Source: Aquabacter sediminis | GTDB taxonomy: Bacteria > Pseudomonadota > Alphaproteobacteria > Rhizobiales > Xanthobacteraceae | Assembly (NCBI RefSeq): GCF_028863665.1 | Contig: NZ_JARBFX010000009.1 | Location: 124,001-188,000 of the forward strand | Length of the DNA: 64,000 bases | Reading direction: 5' to 3' | Part shown: positions 1 through 8,873 of the stretch, piece by piece | Numbering within the stretch: the first letter of the stretch is position 1 | Layout of the letters: every line of letters begins with the position of its first letter | Position numbers and translations under genes: made by a program | The notes under the pieces: model-generated | Told to the model about the DNA's origin: nothing | The model's database searches: none | What the model saw: the letters and a program-made list of their open reading frames with translations, nothing else

Positions 1-366
1 GGGATTCTCGAACGGGATGAGCTTGCCGAGGTGTTCGGTCCCGCCAGCCGCGCTGAAGTGCCGGTGGCCGGGCGCTGGACCACGCCCCAGGGGCGCGTCA
101 TCGCGGTGACCGGGCGAATCGACCGGCTCGCCGTGACCGAACGCCGGGTTCTGATTGCCGACTTCAAGACCGACCAGCGACCGCCATCCACAGGCCAGGC
201 GCCGCCGGAGCGGCATGTCTCCCAGTTGGCGCTCTATGCGGCTGTCTTGGAGCGGACCTTTCCCGGTCGCCCGGTGGAGGCCGTTCTGGCCTATACACGC
301 GGGCCGGTGATCGTTTCGCTTGATGCCGGGCGCCTGCGGCGGGCGCTGGAGGCGCTTCACCCATAG
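1..366 (+). CDS. addA: AddA helicase-nuclease, C-terminal end (partial)
   Basis: Only the last ~121 codons are present; the gene enters from the left edge in frame 1. The fragment carries the core of a PD-(D/E)XK nuclease domain: GRIDRLAV followed by VLIADFKTD, where the Asp and Lys of DFKTD fit the metal and catalytic residues of RecB-type nucleases. This is the C-terminal domain of AddA, which with AddB processes double-strand DNA ends for RecA loading. trxA follows 114 bp downstream, and addA-trxA adjacency is common in alphaproteobacteria. Identity rests on this short segment and the context; another RecB-family nuclease is the alternative. Confidence 0.82.
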   Translation, partial: GILERDELAEVFGPASRAEVPVAGRWTTPQGRVIAVTGRIDRLAVTERRVLIADFKTDQRPPSTGQAPPERHVSQLALYAAVLERTFPGRPVEAVLAYTRGPVIVSLDAGRLRRALEALHP

Positions 367-480
367 GGCCGCGACACCGTCTTCCCTTCACGTCGGCGCG
401 ACGCGCCTTGACGGCGGGGGGAGGGGATACCTACGTTGCGTCCACGCTTCCCAATCCCTTCGCCCCCCAAGAGGTGTGTT

Positions 481-801
481 ATGGCGATCGAAAAAGTTTC
501 CGATCAGAGCTTCGACCAGGACGTTTTGAAGTCCGGCAGCCCCGTCGTGGTGGATTTCTGGGCGGAGTGGTGCGGCCCCTGCCGCATGGTGGCCCCCATC
601 CTCGACGAGGTGTCCGACGAGCTGGGCGACAAGCTTAAGATCGTGAAGCTGAACGTGGACGAGAATCCCGAGACCGCGTCCAAGTACGGCATCATGTCCA
701 TTCCCACACTGCTCCTGTTCAAGGACGGCAAGATCGCCTCCCGTCAGGTCGGCGCGGCGCCCAAGGCCAAGCTCGTGCAGTGGATCAACACCTCCATCTG
801 A
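481..801 (+). CDS. trxA: Thioredoxin
   Basis: A 106-residue cytoplasmic thioredoxin that reduces protein disulfides with electrons from thioredoxin reductase. The active site WCGPC sits at residues 30-34 in the canonical context DFWAEWCGPCRM, and the cis-proline loop is MSIPTLLLF. Length is typical of the family. ATG 481 is chosen because AGAGGTG lies just upstream and the family N-terminus begins there; an upstream in-frame start at 436 would add a non-homologous tail. A strong terminator follows the stop codon, so trxA ends its transcription unit. Confidence 0.96.
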   Translation: MAIEKVSDQSFDQDVLKSGSPVVVDFWAEWCGPCRMVAPILDEVSDELGDKLKIVKLNVDENPETASKYGIMSIPTLLLFKDGKIASRQVGAAPKAKLVQWINTSI

Positions 802-829
802 CCGCTGCGGCGTTCCGATCCGTGCATCA

Positions 830-856
830 AGCCCCCGGCGGTCCCGGGGGCTTTTT
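830..856 (+). terminator. Rho-independent terminator of trxA
   Basis: A perfect 9-bp stem (AGCCCCCGG at 830-838 pairing with CCGGGGGCT at 844-852) with a 5-nt loop is followed by a run of T. It lies 29 bp after the trxA stop and just touches the end of the convergent HxlR gene. Confidence 0.88.
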
Positions 857-1251
857 CATGCCCGGGCGCCCGTGGCCGGCACGGCTTGTGCGTCATAAGC
901 CGCCTGGGCAGCCAGAACGGCATCCATATTGTGCTCCGCCCATCGGGCGAGGGCGGCCACCGTCTCGTTGAGCGTTTCGCCCAGTGGGGTGAGGGCATAT
1001 TCCACCGTCACCGGAACGGTGGGGAAGACAGCGCGGGTGATCAGCCCATCGCGCTCCAGCTTCTTCAAGGTCTGCGAGAGCACCTTCTGCGAGATGCCGC
1101 GGATCTCCCGGCGCAGTTGGTTGAAGCGCACCGGACCGCCGCGCAGACGCGCGAGGATGAGAACCGCCCATTTGTCGGCGATGCGGTCCAGCAGCATGCG
1201 CGTGGGGCAGCGCTCTTCATAGACATCATAGGCCCATTGCATCCGCTTCAT
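856..1251 (-). CDS. HxlR-family winged-helix transcriptional regulator
   Basis: A 131-residue DNA-binding protein of the HxlR family. It shows the family signature: an N-terminal Cys (CPTRMLLDRIADKWAVLIL), then a winged helix with FNQLRREIRGISQKVLSQTL and the wing region ERDGLITRAVFPTVPVTVEY. Members often sense electrophiles or oxidants through the N-terminal Cys. It is divergent from an NAD(P)-binding oxidoreductase gene at 1373, and the gap contains a 33-bp palindrome, so it probably represses that gene and perhaps itself. ATG 1251 gives the family-length N-terminus; a start 12 codons upstream (1287) is also open. Confidence 0.87.
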   Translation of the reverse strand: MKRMQWAYDVYEERCPTRMLLDRIADKWAVLILARLRGGPVRFNQLRREIRGISQKVLSQTLKKLERDGLITRAVFPTVPVTVEYALTPLGETLNETVAALARWAEHNMDAVLAAQAAYDAQAVPATGARA

Positions 1252-1327
1252 CCTGGCTGGCCGGTTTCCTCGGTGAAACCATGTCACCGGAAGGTGCTCT
1301 CTTTTGCACGTTCACCGGGGAGCGTAT

Positions 1328-1360
1328 GTATCCACCAGAAACGTGGTTTCTATTGGATAC
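1328..1360. promoter_or_regulatory. 33-bp palindrome, probable HxlR operator
   Basis: Outer arms GTATCC (1328-1333) and GGATAC (1355-1360) and inner arms AGAAAC (1337-1342) and GTTTCT (1346-1351) are nested around GTG. It ends 12 bp before the oxidoreductase start codon and covers the space where its promoter should lie. Binding by the neighbouring HxlR protein is inferred from position and symmetry. Confidence 0.65.
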
Positions 1361-1372
1361 CAGGAGATGAAC

Positions 1373-2212
1373 ATGTCCGGCAAGAGTCTTGTCCTCGGCG
1401 CCACCGGAACGGTGGGGCGGCCTCTCGTGGAGCGGCTTGTCGCGGCGGGGGCGCAGGTGAAAGCGGCGTCGCGGACGGGCAAAACGGTGACAGGCGCCGA
1501 GGGCGTGGCCTTCGACTATCGTGACCCCTCCACCTTCGCGACGGCCTTCGAGGGAGTCGACCGCGCTTATGTGATGTTGCCCACGGGCTATATGGACCCT
1601 GTCGGTCTGCTGGTGCCCGTGATCGAGGCCGCTGCGGCCCGCAAGGTCAAGGTGGTGCTTCAGACGGCACTGGGTGTCGATGCGGATGATGCGATCCCTT
1701 ATCGCCAGGTGGAACGCGCCCTGGAGCGCTCCGGCACCCCCTATGTGATCCTGCGGCCCAACTGGTTTTCCGATAATTTCCTGACCTTCTGGAAGCCGGG
1801 CATCGACCACGGCGTCATCGCCGTGCCGGCAGGCGAGGGCAAGTCGAGCTTCATCGATGCCCGCGACATCGCCGCGAGCGCGGCAGCGGCTCTCTCCTCC
1901 AGCCAGTTCGATGGACAGGCCTTCAACCTGACGGGGCCGCAGGCGCTTGGCTATGGCGAGGCGGCCGCGCTGATTTCGCAGGCGGTGGGTCGCCCTGTCG
2001 CTTACACCCCCATCGACGATGAAGCCTTCATCGCCCTTCTGACGCGCGCTGGACTGGCCCCCGATTATGCGGGTTTCCTGGCCTTCCTCTTCCACCCCGT
2101 GCGCGAAGGCTGGACCGCTGGGGTAACGGACCATGTGTTGCGCATGACGGGCCAGCCGCCCATCCCGCTTGCCACTTTCGTGCGCGACTATGCCTCTGTC
2201 CTGAAGGCATAG
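1373..2212 (+). CDS. NmrA-like NAD(P)-binding oxidoreductase
   Basis: A 279-residue atypical short-chain dehydrogenase of the NmrA/azoreductase-like group. The N-terminus SLVLGATGTVGRPLVERL holds the GxxGxxG dinucleotide-binding loop. RPNWFSDNF and DARDIAASAAAAL are typical of NAD(P)H:quinone or azo reductase-like members, which lack the usual Tyr-x-x-x-Lys catalytic pair. The start is ATG 1373, 6 nt after AGGAG (1362-1366); ATG 1367 abuts that ribosome site and is less likely. The divergent HxlR regulator and the palindrome suggest induction by a reactive compound such as a quinone or aldehyde. The substrate is unknown. Confidence 0.83.
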   Translation: MSGKSLVLGATGTVGRPLVERLVAAGAQVKAASRTGKTVTGAEGVAFDYRDPSTFATAFEGVDRAYVMLPTGYMDPVGLLVPVIEAAAARKVKVVLQTALGVDADDAIPYRQVERALERSGTPYVILRPNWFSDNFLTFWKPGIDHGVIAVPAGEGKSSFIDARDIAASAAAALSSSQFDGQAFNLTGPQALGYGEAAALISQAVGRPVAYTPIDDEAFIALLTRAGLAPDYAGFLAFLFHPVREGWTAGVTDHVLRMTGQPPIPLATFVRDYASVLKA

Positions 2213-2324
2213 CCAAAGGAAGGTGCACCGGGCGTCCACGACCGCCGGGTGCACCTCTCCGATGCAGCCATCTGAGGAGGGTCAGCGATGGGGGTATCGC
2301 ACGATTCACTCCTTGACCTATTTA

Positions 2325-2346
2325 TATTCATACTGAATACATATTC
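2325..2346. promoter_or_regulatory. Nested TATTC/GAATA half-sites before the MarR gene
   Basis: TATTCA-TAC-TGAATA (2325-2339) is a 15-bp palindrome. Its right arm is reused in GAATA-CA-TATTC (2335-2346), giving three half-sites immediately before the ATG at 2349. This fits autoregulation by the downstream MarR protein. TTGACC (2313-2318) is a possible -35 element, which would place the transcript start close to the start codon. Confidence 0.5.
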
Positions 2347-2348
2347 TC

Positions 2349-2879
2349 ATGCATGACGCTCAACTCACCAACCTTCTTGGCGCCCTCGCCTTGGCCTTGT
2401 CCGATGCACAGGATGACGCCGCCCGTTCCGCTTCGGGGCTCGGCACCAGCGCCTGTTCGGCGCTGGTGGTGTTGAGCTTTTATCCGGGCACGCCGATCCG
2501 CACCCTGGCGGACATTCTGGGTCTCACCCATTCCGTGGTCGTGCGCCTTGCCGAAGATCTGTCCGACCGGGGCATGGTGGCACGGGACGCCGGCACGAAG
2601 GACAAGCGTCAGGTCCAGCTGCGCCTGACCTCGGAGGGCAGGGACGTCGCAGCGAGCATTCTGGAGGCGCGCCGGGCTGCGCTGGGCGCGGCCCTGGGGC
2701 AGGTGCCGGCGGCCATCCGACCTGCGCTTGGGGACGCCGTGTCCCACATGCTCGCTGCTCTGACGCAGAGCCGTGCAGCCGCCGATCATATCTGCCGGAT
2801 GTGCGACGAGGACGCGTGCCCGCAGGACAACTGCCCGGTGGAATGCGAGGCCGTGCGGAAAGAGGGGCCCCGCTTATGA
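2349..2879 (+). CDS. MarR-family regulator with Cys-rich C-terminus
   Basis: A 176-residue MarR-type winged-helix protein. IRTLADILGLTHSVVVRLAE is the recognition helix region and DAGTKDKRQVQLRLTSEG the beta-wing with its typical Asp-x-Arg motif. The last ~25 residues contain five Cys (ICRMCDEDACPQDNCPVEC), a pattern suited to metal binding or thiol redox sensing. No Shine-Dalgarno sequence precedes the ATG, so the message may be leaderless. The stop overlaps the start of the downstream exporter gene by 4 nt (ATGA), so both are co-translated and the regulator probably controls the exporter. Confidence 0.86.
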   Translation: MHDAQLTNLLGALALALSDAQDDAARSASGLGTSACSALVVLSFYPGTPIRTLADILGLTHSVVVRLAEDLSDRGMVARDAGTKDKRQVQLRLTSEGRDVAASILEARRAALGAALGQVPAAIRPALGDAVSHMLAALTQSRAAADHICRMCDEDACPQDNCPVECEAVRKEGPRL

Positions 2880-3820
2880 CCGACACACAGGCCGTGCAGC
2901 CTTCGCCTGATCTCCCTGCTTTTCCCCGGCGCGGGAGGGTTTGGCTCGCCACACTGGCGATCATTCTCTCCGCCGCCTGCTGGGGATTGGCGACGGTGGC
3001 CACAAAGGGCCTTCTTGAGGAGGTCCCGCCGTTCCAACTGCTCGGCCTGCAATTGGGTGCGAGCGTGACCTTTCTCTGGTGTTGCGTGGGGGTGGCGCGG
3101 CCGTCTTTTGCGGGCCTGGAGCGCATCACGGCGGTCCTTGCCTCCGGGATGCTGGAGCCGGGCCTCGCCTATGGACTCGCAGTCCCCGGTCTTGCACTCA
3201 CGACAGCGGCCAATGCCACCGTCATCGGCGCTGCCGAGCCGGTCTTCATCTGCGCTCTGGCCTGGCTGCTGGTGGGCGACCGGCCGAGCCGCGGTGTTGC
3301 AGGAGTCCTCGCCCTTGCCATTGCCGGCGTGCTGATGGTGACGCTTTCAGGGGCCGAGGGACTGGGGGAGGGCCGGCTTTCGGGAGATGCCCTGGTGGGC
3401 CTCGGCACAGCGGTTGCTGCGCTTTACGTGGTGATGTCGAGCCGGCTAGTGGGCTTCATGGCACCGCTCAGCCTGGCGGCCCTCCAGCAGTCGGCGGGGC
3501 TGGCTTGCGTGCTCGGTCTTCTGGCGGGCGCCTGGGGCAGCGGGTTCGAGGCACCTGCCGCGCTGTCATGGACCTTGATTCTCACGGCCGCCGCTACGGG
3601 CGTCGTGCAATATGCGCTGGCGGTCTGGTTCTATCTGCTGGGTCTGCGGATGCTCTCCGCCCCCATTGCCGGCCTTTATCTGGCGCTTATTCCGGTGTTC
3701 GGCCTAGCGGGTGCGGTGCTGGCCCTCGGCGAGCCGATTGCGCCCCTTCAAATGGTCGGTGCGGTTCTGGTCATCGCCGCGATAGGGCTCCTTGGCCTCC
3801 TGCGGCGGGCAGCGGCATGA
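2876..3820 (+). CDS. EamA/DMT-family membrane transporter
   Basis: A 314-residue inner-membrane protein with about ten hydrophobic segments, arranged as two EamA repeats. The first starts near ILSAACWGLATVATKGLLEE and the second after GLGEGRLSGDALVGLGTAVA. The ALTTAANATVIGAAEPVF region is characteristic of drug/metabolite transporters. Start ATG 2876 overlaps the MarR stop, so expression is coupled to the regulator. DMT proteins export small metabolites or toxic compounds; the cargo cannot be read from sequence. Confidence 0.88.
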   Translation: MTDTQAVQPSPDLPAFPRRGRVWLATLAIILSAACWGLATVATKGLLEEVPPFQLLGLQLGASVTFLWCCVGVARPSFAGLERITAVLASGMLEPGLAYGLAVPGLALTTAANATVIGAAEPVFICALAWLLVGDRPSRGVAGVLALAIAGVLMVTLSGAEGLGEGRLSGDALVGLGTAVAALYVVMSSRLVGFMAPLSLAALQQSAGLACVLGLLAGAWGSGFEAPAALSWTLILTAAATGVVQYALAVWFYLLGLRMLSAPIAGLYLALIPVFGLAGAVLALGEPIAPLQMVGAVLVIAAIGLLGLLRRAAA

Positions 3821-4157
3821 CTGCTTGGCGCTGGTCTGCGAGCACGCGACGGGTGGAAATCACCACCCAGCTTTCCGCACCGGACGGCCGCCGGGCATTG
3901 AGGCGGGCTGCCGCGCCCTCCGCTGCCGTGCGGTCACGATAGAGCAGGGCTTCATCCAGAAAGAAGGCGCCGCCTGGCACGATCACCGCACCACTCGCGC
4001 CCGCTTGCGCGGTTTCACGGCCATCGAAGAAAATGAAGCGACAGGGTGCCACTTCGACCGCGCGGGCCACCACATAGCTCACCCAGGCCTGGAGGGAGGA
4101 CGTGCCCTTCGCCTGGCGCTCAGGGCGGCGACTGCGGAATGAGAACCCAAAGGTCAT
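3771..4157 (-). CDS. Hypothetical protein
   Basis: A 128-residue unrecognised protein, convergent with the exporter gene and overlapping its 3' end by 50 bp. It has no signal peptide or membrane segment; the middle part FIFFDGRETAQAGASG reads like a compact alpha/beta domain. It could start at 4157 (ATG, weak AGG upstream) or at 4238. Composition is in keeping with its neighbours, but no family was recognised, so it may be a chance frame. Confidence 0.42.
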   Translation of the reverse strand: MTFGFSFRSRRPERQAKGTSSLQAWVSYVVARAVEVAPCRFIFFDGRETAQAGASGAVIVPGGAFFLDEALLYRDRTAAEGAAARLNARRPSGAESWVVISTRRVLADQRQAVMPLPAAGGQGALSRR

Positions 4158-4270
4158 GACGCGAAACCTGTGACGCCAAAGGGCGCAATTGCCTGGGAAA
4201 CGCGCGCAGAGGATTTGAGTTCCGGTAGCAGGGCGCAATTTGCGCAGGTCTGGACCGCACGGGGCGCGGG

Positions 4271-5008
4271 TCAGTAGCTGACCGCGGCCAGATACAGCCC
4301 GCAGGCTGGAGCCATGGGTCCGCAGCGCGCGCGATCGCGGGAGGCCAGGACATCGGCAAGGTCATCAGCACTCCACCGGCCCTCTCCCACCCGCATCAGC
4401 GATCCTGCCATGGAGCGCACCTGGTGGTGGAGGAAGGAGCGGGCGGAGGTGACAATGCGGATCTCGTCCCCCACGCGTTCCACATCCAATTGATCCAGCG
4501 TCTTCACCGGAGAGGCCGCCTGGCACTCCGCCGCGCGAAAGGCGGTGAAGTCATGCCGACCCAAGAGGCGCTGCGCGGCCGCATGCATGGCCTCTGCGTC
4601 CAGTCTTTGGGGAATGCGCCACGCGCGGTCGCGGTCGAGCGCCAGATCCGGCCGGCGGTTGATGATGCGATAGACATAGTGCCGCTTCACGGCCGAGAAG
4701 CGGGCATCGAAATCATCCGCCACCGCCTCGGCGGACAGCACCGCGACAGGGACCGGCCGCAAATGGGCAGTCAGTCCGTCTCGCAAGGTGTCCGTCCGCC
4801 AGGGACGGGTCAGGTCGATATGCGCCACTTGTCCCGTCGCATGGACGCCGGCATCGGTGCGGCCGGCGCCGGCCACATGGACCTCTTCACCGGTGAGGCG
4901 TGTCACCGCTTGCGCCAGCGCGCCCTGGACAGTCGCCAGCTCCGCCTGGATCTGCCAGCCGGCAAAGGACGTGCCATCATACTCGATGGTGAGCTTGTAA
5001 CGAGGCAT
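4271..5008 (-). CDS. truA: tRNA pseudouridine synthase A
   Basis: A 245-residue TruA, which makes pseudouridine at positions 38-40 of tRNA anticodon arms. The N-terminus [19 protein letters not shown] is canonical, and the catalytic Asp lies in [33 protein letters not shown] is the conserved C-terminal RNA-binding stretch. Full length. It is the last gene of the def-fmt-truA transcription unit, 18 bp after fmt. Confidence 0.96.
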   Translation of the reverse strand: MPRYKLTIEYDGTSFAGWQIQAELATVQGALAQAVTRLTGEEVHVAGAGRTDAGVHATGQVAHIDLTRPWRTDTLRDGLTAHLRPVPVAVLSAEAVADDFDARFSAVKRHYVYRIINRRPDLALDRDRAWRIPQRLDAEAMHAAAQRLLGRHDFTAFRAAECQAASPVKTLDQLDVERVGDEIRIVTSARSFLHHQVRSMAGSLMRVGEGRWSADDLADVLASRDRARCGPMAPACGLYLAAVSY

Positions 5009-5026
5009 GGGCGCGGCTCCCGCCGC

Positions 5027-5950
5027 TCACGCGAGCCGTGTGCCGGCGGGAACCGGATTGCCATTCAGGAAGGCATCGGCCGTCCCTGCCTGCTTGCCGG
5101 CCTTCTGCAGCTGCACCAGCCGCACGGCGCCGTCCCCGCAGGCGATGGTGAGGTGGTCGTCCAAGGCCGTGCCCGGTATGCCCTCGCCCGCAGCCAGCGT
5201 CGAGCGCAACACCTTCACGCGGGTCTCTTCCGGCCCCAGCGGGAACCAGGCGCCAGGAAAGGGAGAGAGACCGCGAATATGGTCATGCACTTCTTGGGCG
5301 GGGCGGGACCAGTCGATGCGCGTCTCGCCTTTGTCCAGCTTGTGCGCATAGACCACGCCGGCCTCGGGCTGAGGGGTGAAGTGCAGGCCACCCCGCTCCA
5401 GGGCGGCAAGGGCGCGCGCCATGAGATCGGCACCGAGCACCATCATCTGGTCGTGCAATTCGCCGGCCGTCATGTTCGGGCCGATGGCGACACGCTCCAG
5501 AAGGCCGACGGGGCCCGTGTCGAGCCCGGCTTCCATGCGCATGACCGCAAGGCCCGTCTCGGTGTCGCCAGCCATGATCGCCCGCTGGATGGGCGCCGCT
5601 CCACGCCAGCGCGGCAGGAGCGAGCCGTGCAGGTTGAGGCAGCCAAGGCGCGGCGCGTCCAGGATGGCCTGGGGCAGGATCATGCCATAGGCCACCACCA
5701 CCGCCACGTCGGCCTCCAGCGCGCGAATGGTCTCGGCGGCCTCTTCGCCGCGCAGCGTCTTGGGGGTGAAGACCGGCAGGCCGAACTTCTCGGCGGTCGC
5801 ATGGACAGGGGAGGGCAGGAGATCGAGCCCCCTTCGGCCCGCAGGCGCGGGGGCGCGGGTGTAGACCGCAACGACCTCGTGGCCCCGGGAGACAATTTCG
5901 GTGAGCGTGGGCACGGCGAAATCCGGGGTGCCCATGAAGAGAATGCGCAT
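5027..5950 (-). CDS. fmt: Methionyl-tRNA formyltransferase
   Basis: A 307-residue enzyme that formylates initiator Met-tRNA using 10-formyltetrahydrofolate. [16 protein letters not shown] opens the Rossmann-type domain. The catalytic region [20 protein letters not shown] contains the conserved Asn-x-His motif, and the C-terminal OB-like tRNA-binding domain follows after about residue 205. It lies 15 bp downstream of def on the same strand, the classic pairing of formylation and deformylation. Confidence 0.97.
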   Translation of the reverse strand: MRILFMGTPDFAVPTLTEIVSRGHEVVAVYTRAPAPAGRRGLDLLPSPVHATAEKFGLPVFTPKTLRGEEAAETIRALEADVAVVVAYGMILPQAILDAPRLGCLNLHGSLLPRWRGAAPIQRAIMAGDTETGLAVMRMEAGLDTGPVGLLERVAIGPNMTAGELHDQMMVLGADLMARALAALERGGLHFTPQPEAGVVYAHKLDKGETRIDWSRPAQEVHDHIRGLSPFPGAWFPLGPEETRVKVLRSTLAAGEGIPGTALDDHLTIACGDGAVRLVQLQKAGKQAGTADAFLNGNPVPAGTRLA

Positions 5951-5965
5951 GGAGGATCCGATCCG

Positions 5966-6481
5966 TCAGCCGGCGTCGCGCTTGGCGGCCTTCACGAACT
6001 TCTTGGTCACCCGGTCACGCTTCAGCTTGGAAATGTGGTCGATGAACAGCACGCCATTGAGGTGGTCGATCTCGTGCTGGAGGCAGGTGGCCAGCAGGCC
6101 GTCGGCCTCCCGCTCAATGGTGGCGCCCTCTAGGTCTTGATAGCGCACGGTCACCCGCGCGGGCCGTTCCACTTCCTCGTAATAGTCCGGAATGGAGAGG
6201 CAGCCTTCATTATAGACCGAGAGCTCCTCCGACGTTGCGATGACTTCGGGGTTGATGAAGGCCATGGGCTGCTTGGCTTCGCCCTCGCGTGACACGTCGA
6301 TGGTGACGATGCGGCGCAGCTCGCCCACCTGCACGGCGGCAAGCCCGATGCCGGGCGCGTCGTACATGGTCTCGAACATGTCCGTCACCAGCTTCTTCAC
6401 CGCATGGTCGACTTTCGCGACCGGCGCTGAAGGCAGGCGGAGCTTGGGATCGGGCAAGATGATGATGGGTCGGATGGCCAT
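5966..6481 (-). CDS. def: Peptide deformylase
   Basis: A 171-residue metalloenzyme that removes the formyl group from nascent proteins. All three motifs are present: [10 protein letters not shown] (motif 1), EGCLSIP (motif 2, metal-binding Cys) and QHEIDHLNG (motif 3, HExxH). It heads the def-fmt-truA unit and is divergent from rmuC. Its promoter must lie in the short gap before position 6567. Confidence 0.97.
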   Translation of the reverse strand: MAIRPIIILPDPKLRLPSAPVAKVDHAVKKLVTDMFETMYDAPGIGLAAVQVGELRRIVTIDVSREGEAKQPMAFINPEVIATSEELSVYNEGCLSIPDYYEEVERPARVTVRYQDLEGATIEREADGLLATCLQHEIDHLNGVLFIDHISKLKRDRVTKKFVKAAKRDAG

Positions 6482-6566
6482 TCCCGCCAGATAGGCGATG
6501 CAACGGCAACGGTCAACATGTTCGCTCTTTGTTCACGAAGAGGAGTCATGTATTGGGGAGGAGATG

Positions 6567-7766
6567 ATGGAGCAGCTCTTTCCGATGAGTTTTCTCAGTC
6601 TCAGCGGCGGCGAGATCCTGGCCGGCATGGGGGCGATCGCTCTTGTGCTTCTGCTTGCCCTCCTGGTGGCCACCCGGCGCACCGCAGCCCTGCGCGCGCA
6701 AGAGGCGGCCGAGGCGGCACAGCGTGCGGCCGAGCTGGAAGCGCGTTTGCGCGATCTCGCCCGCATCCAGGCGGAAACGGCCGGGCGCGTGCAAACCATG
6801 GCGGAAGTTCTGGCCCAGCGGCAGAGCGAACTTGCCCGCGCGGTTTCGGAGCGGCTTGATTCCACCTCTCATCGGTTGGGCGAAAGCTTTTCCACCGCCG
6901 CCCGTGCCACCCATGACAGTCTGACCCGCCTCGCCGAACGCCTGGTTTTGGTGGAGAAGGCGGAGCGGAGCCTCTCCGATCTCTCCTCGCAGGTCGTCTC
7001 CCTGCGCCAGACCCTGGCCAACAAGCAGGCGCGGGGCGCCTTCGGGCAGGCGCGCATGGAAGCCATCATCGCCGACGGTCTGCCGCGCGACAGCTATGCC
7101 TTCCAATATACCCTCTCCAACGGCCGCCGGCCGGACTGCGCTGTGTTCCTGCCCGGGGATGCGCGCCCGCTGCTGGTCGACGCTAAGTTTCCCTTGGAAG
7201 CGGTCACCGCCTTCCGCGAGGCGGCAACGCCCGAGGCCCGAAAGGCCGCCGGCACGCGCCTGGCCGGCGACATGATGAAGCATGTGGGCGATGTGGCGGA
7301 ACGCTACCTGCTGGCGGGCGAGACACAGGACATCGCGCTTATCTTCGTGCCCTCGGAATCCGTCTATGCCGACCTTCACGAGCACTTCGACGCGGTGATC
7401 CAGCGTGCCTTCCGGGCGCGGGTGATGATCGTTTCGCCTTCCCTGCTCATGCTGGCCATCCAGGTGGTGCAGGCGATCTCCAAAGACGCCCGCATGCGCG
7501 AACAGGCGGACCGCATTCGCGCCGAGGTTTCGGCATTGGTCGAGGATGTGAGCCGGCTACGAAATCGGGCGGGAGATCTCGCCAAGCATTTCGGGATGGT
7601 GGGCGAGGACATTTCCGGTCTTCTCATCTCCGCCGACAAGATCGCCAAGCGCGGGACGCGCTTGGAACAGTTGGAGTTTGAGCAGTCACCTGAAAAGACG
7701 GAGCAAACCGCGTCGCCCGTTTCTCGCCGGTCGACAGGTGCGGATCTAAGGGACGCAGCGGAATAG
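6567..7766 (+). CDS. rmuC: DNA recombination protein RmuC homologue
   Basis: A 399-residue membrane-anchored coiled-coil protein with an RmuC nuclease-like domain. A hydrophobic segment (~residues 15-35, [18 protein letters not shown]) is followed by a long Ala/Glu/Arg-rich coiled coil. The RmuC core comes next, including [11 protein letters not shown] and [11 protein letters not shown]. RmuC limits inversions and rearrangements in E. coli. The start ATG 6567 (or 6564) follows GGGGAGGAG; an open frame reaching back to 6498 lacks a ribosome site. It is divergent from def, a frequent alphaproteobacterial arrangement. Confidence 0.92.
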   Translation: MEQLFPMSFLSLSGGEILAGMGAIALVLLLALLVATRRTAALRAQEAAEAAQRAAELEARLRDLARIQAETAGRVQTMAEVLAQRQSELARAVSERLDSTSHRLGESFSTAARATHDSLTRLAERLVLVEKAERSLSDLSSQVVSLRQTLANKQARGAFGQARMEAIIADGLPRDSYAFQYTLSNGRRPDCAVFLPGDARPLLVDAKFPLEAVTAFREAATPEARKAAGTRLAGDMMKHVGDVAERYLLAGETQDIALIFVPSESVYADLHEHFDAVIQRAFRARVMIVSPSLLMLAIQVVQAISKDARMREQADRIRAEVSALVEDVSRLRNRAGDLAKHFGMVGEDISGLLISADKIAKRGTRLEQLEFEQSPEKTEQTASPVSRRSTGADLRDAAE

Positions 7767-7894
7767 GGGGATATCGGCAAGGCCTCTTTCTTTCTTGCTT
7801 GCACTGCGGCGCAACCTCGATAGCCTTCCTGCTTCAAATGGTGATCAAAGCCGGATCTGCGCCAGGGTGGCGCACCGGTGGAGCAGTAGACAAG

Positions 7895-8776
7895 ATGCCT
7901 GAATTGCCCGAGGTGGAAACCGTCCGCCGCGGCCTTCTCCCCGTCCTTCAAGGCGCCGTTATCGAGGAGGCCGAAGCGCGCCGTCCCGATCTGCGCTGGC
8001 CCCTCCCCGAAAGCTTCGCCGAGCGACTGGCCGGGCGCCGGGTGGAAGCGATCGGCCGCCGGGCAAAATACATCCTCGCGGACCTGGATGGCGGAGAAGT
8101 GCTGATCCTTCACCTGGGCATGTCCGGTTCGATCCGCATCGACGGTGGGCCCGCGCCCTCCCGTCCCGGTGCCTTCCATTATCCGCGTGCCGCGCCGGGC
8201 CCGCATGACCATGTGGTGTTTCGCCTCGCCGGCGGCGCGACCGTGACCTTCAACGATCCGCGTCGCTTCGGGGCCATCCTGCTGGTGCCCTATGACCGGC
8301 TCGACAGCCATCCCCTGCTGCGGGATCTCGGCCCCGAGCCGCTGGGCAACACCTTCCATGCGGAGCATTTGGCCCGGGCCTGCGCCGGCAAGCGCACCAG
8401 CCTGAAGGCGGCATTGCTCGACCAGAAGGTCGTGGCGGGTCTGGGCAACATCTATGTGTGCGAGGCCCTCCATCGCGCCGGCCTTTCCCCCCGGCGCCAG
8501 GCGTCGACGCTGGCCACCCGAACCGGCGCACCCACCGCGCGCGCCGAGCGGCTCGTCACCGCGATCCGAGATGTGCTGCGGGATGCCATTCTCGCCGGCG
8601 GCTCCTCCCTGCGCGATCATCGCCGGGTGGATGGAGAGCTGGGCTATTTCCAGCACGCCTTTCGCGTCTACGACCGGGAGGGACAGGCCTGCCGCACCCT
8701 TCATTGCAAGGGGCGCGTGGAGCGCATCGTGCAGAGCGCACGCTCCACCTTCTTCTGCCCGACCTGCCAGAGGTGA
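7895..8776 (+). CDS. mutM: Formamidopyrimidine-DNA glycosylase
   Basis: A 293-residue base-excision repair enzyme removing 8-oxoguanine and formamidopyrimidines. The N-terminus [14 protein letters not shown] supplies the Pro nucleophile (after Met removal) and the catalytic Glu. HLGMSGS and the helix-two-turn-helix region [20 protein letters not shown] are diagnostic. The C-terminal zinc finger has CRTLHC and CPTC, so the first Cys pair is CX4C, a variant common in alphaproteobacteria. ATG 7895 is fixed by this invariant N-terminus. Confidence 0.97.
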   Translation: MPELPEVETVRRGLLPVLQGAVIEEAEARRPDLRWPLPESFAERLAGRRVEAIGRRAKYILADLDGGEVLILHLGMSGSIRIDGGPAPSRPGAFHYPRAAPGPHDHVVFRLAGGATVTFNDPRRFGAILLVPYDRLDSHPLLRDLGPEPLGNTFHAEHLARACAGKRTSLKAALLDQKVVAGLGNIYVCEALHRAGLSPRRQASTLATRTGAPTARAERLVTAIRDVLRDAILAGGSSLRDHRRVDGELGYFQHAFRVYDREGQACRTLHCKGRVERIVQSARSTFFCPTCQR

Positions 8777-8873
8777 GCGGGGCCGAGGGCTGCGCAAAGC
8801 GCTTCCCTCGCGCGCGCGGCCCCTCTACACAACTTGCCCAGGCGGGCTTCAGGCCCCCATCGGGAGGCAAGAA

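Noticed and set aside
4424-6133. 569-codon open frame on the plus strand opposite fmt and truA
   Set aside because: It is a GC-rich antisense shadow: no ribosome site, Arg/Gly/His-rich low-complexity translation, and the opposite strand carries three unmistakable genes.
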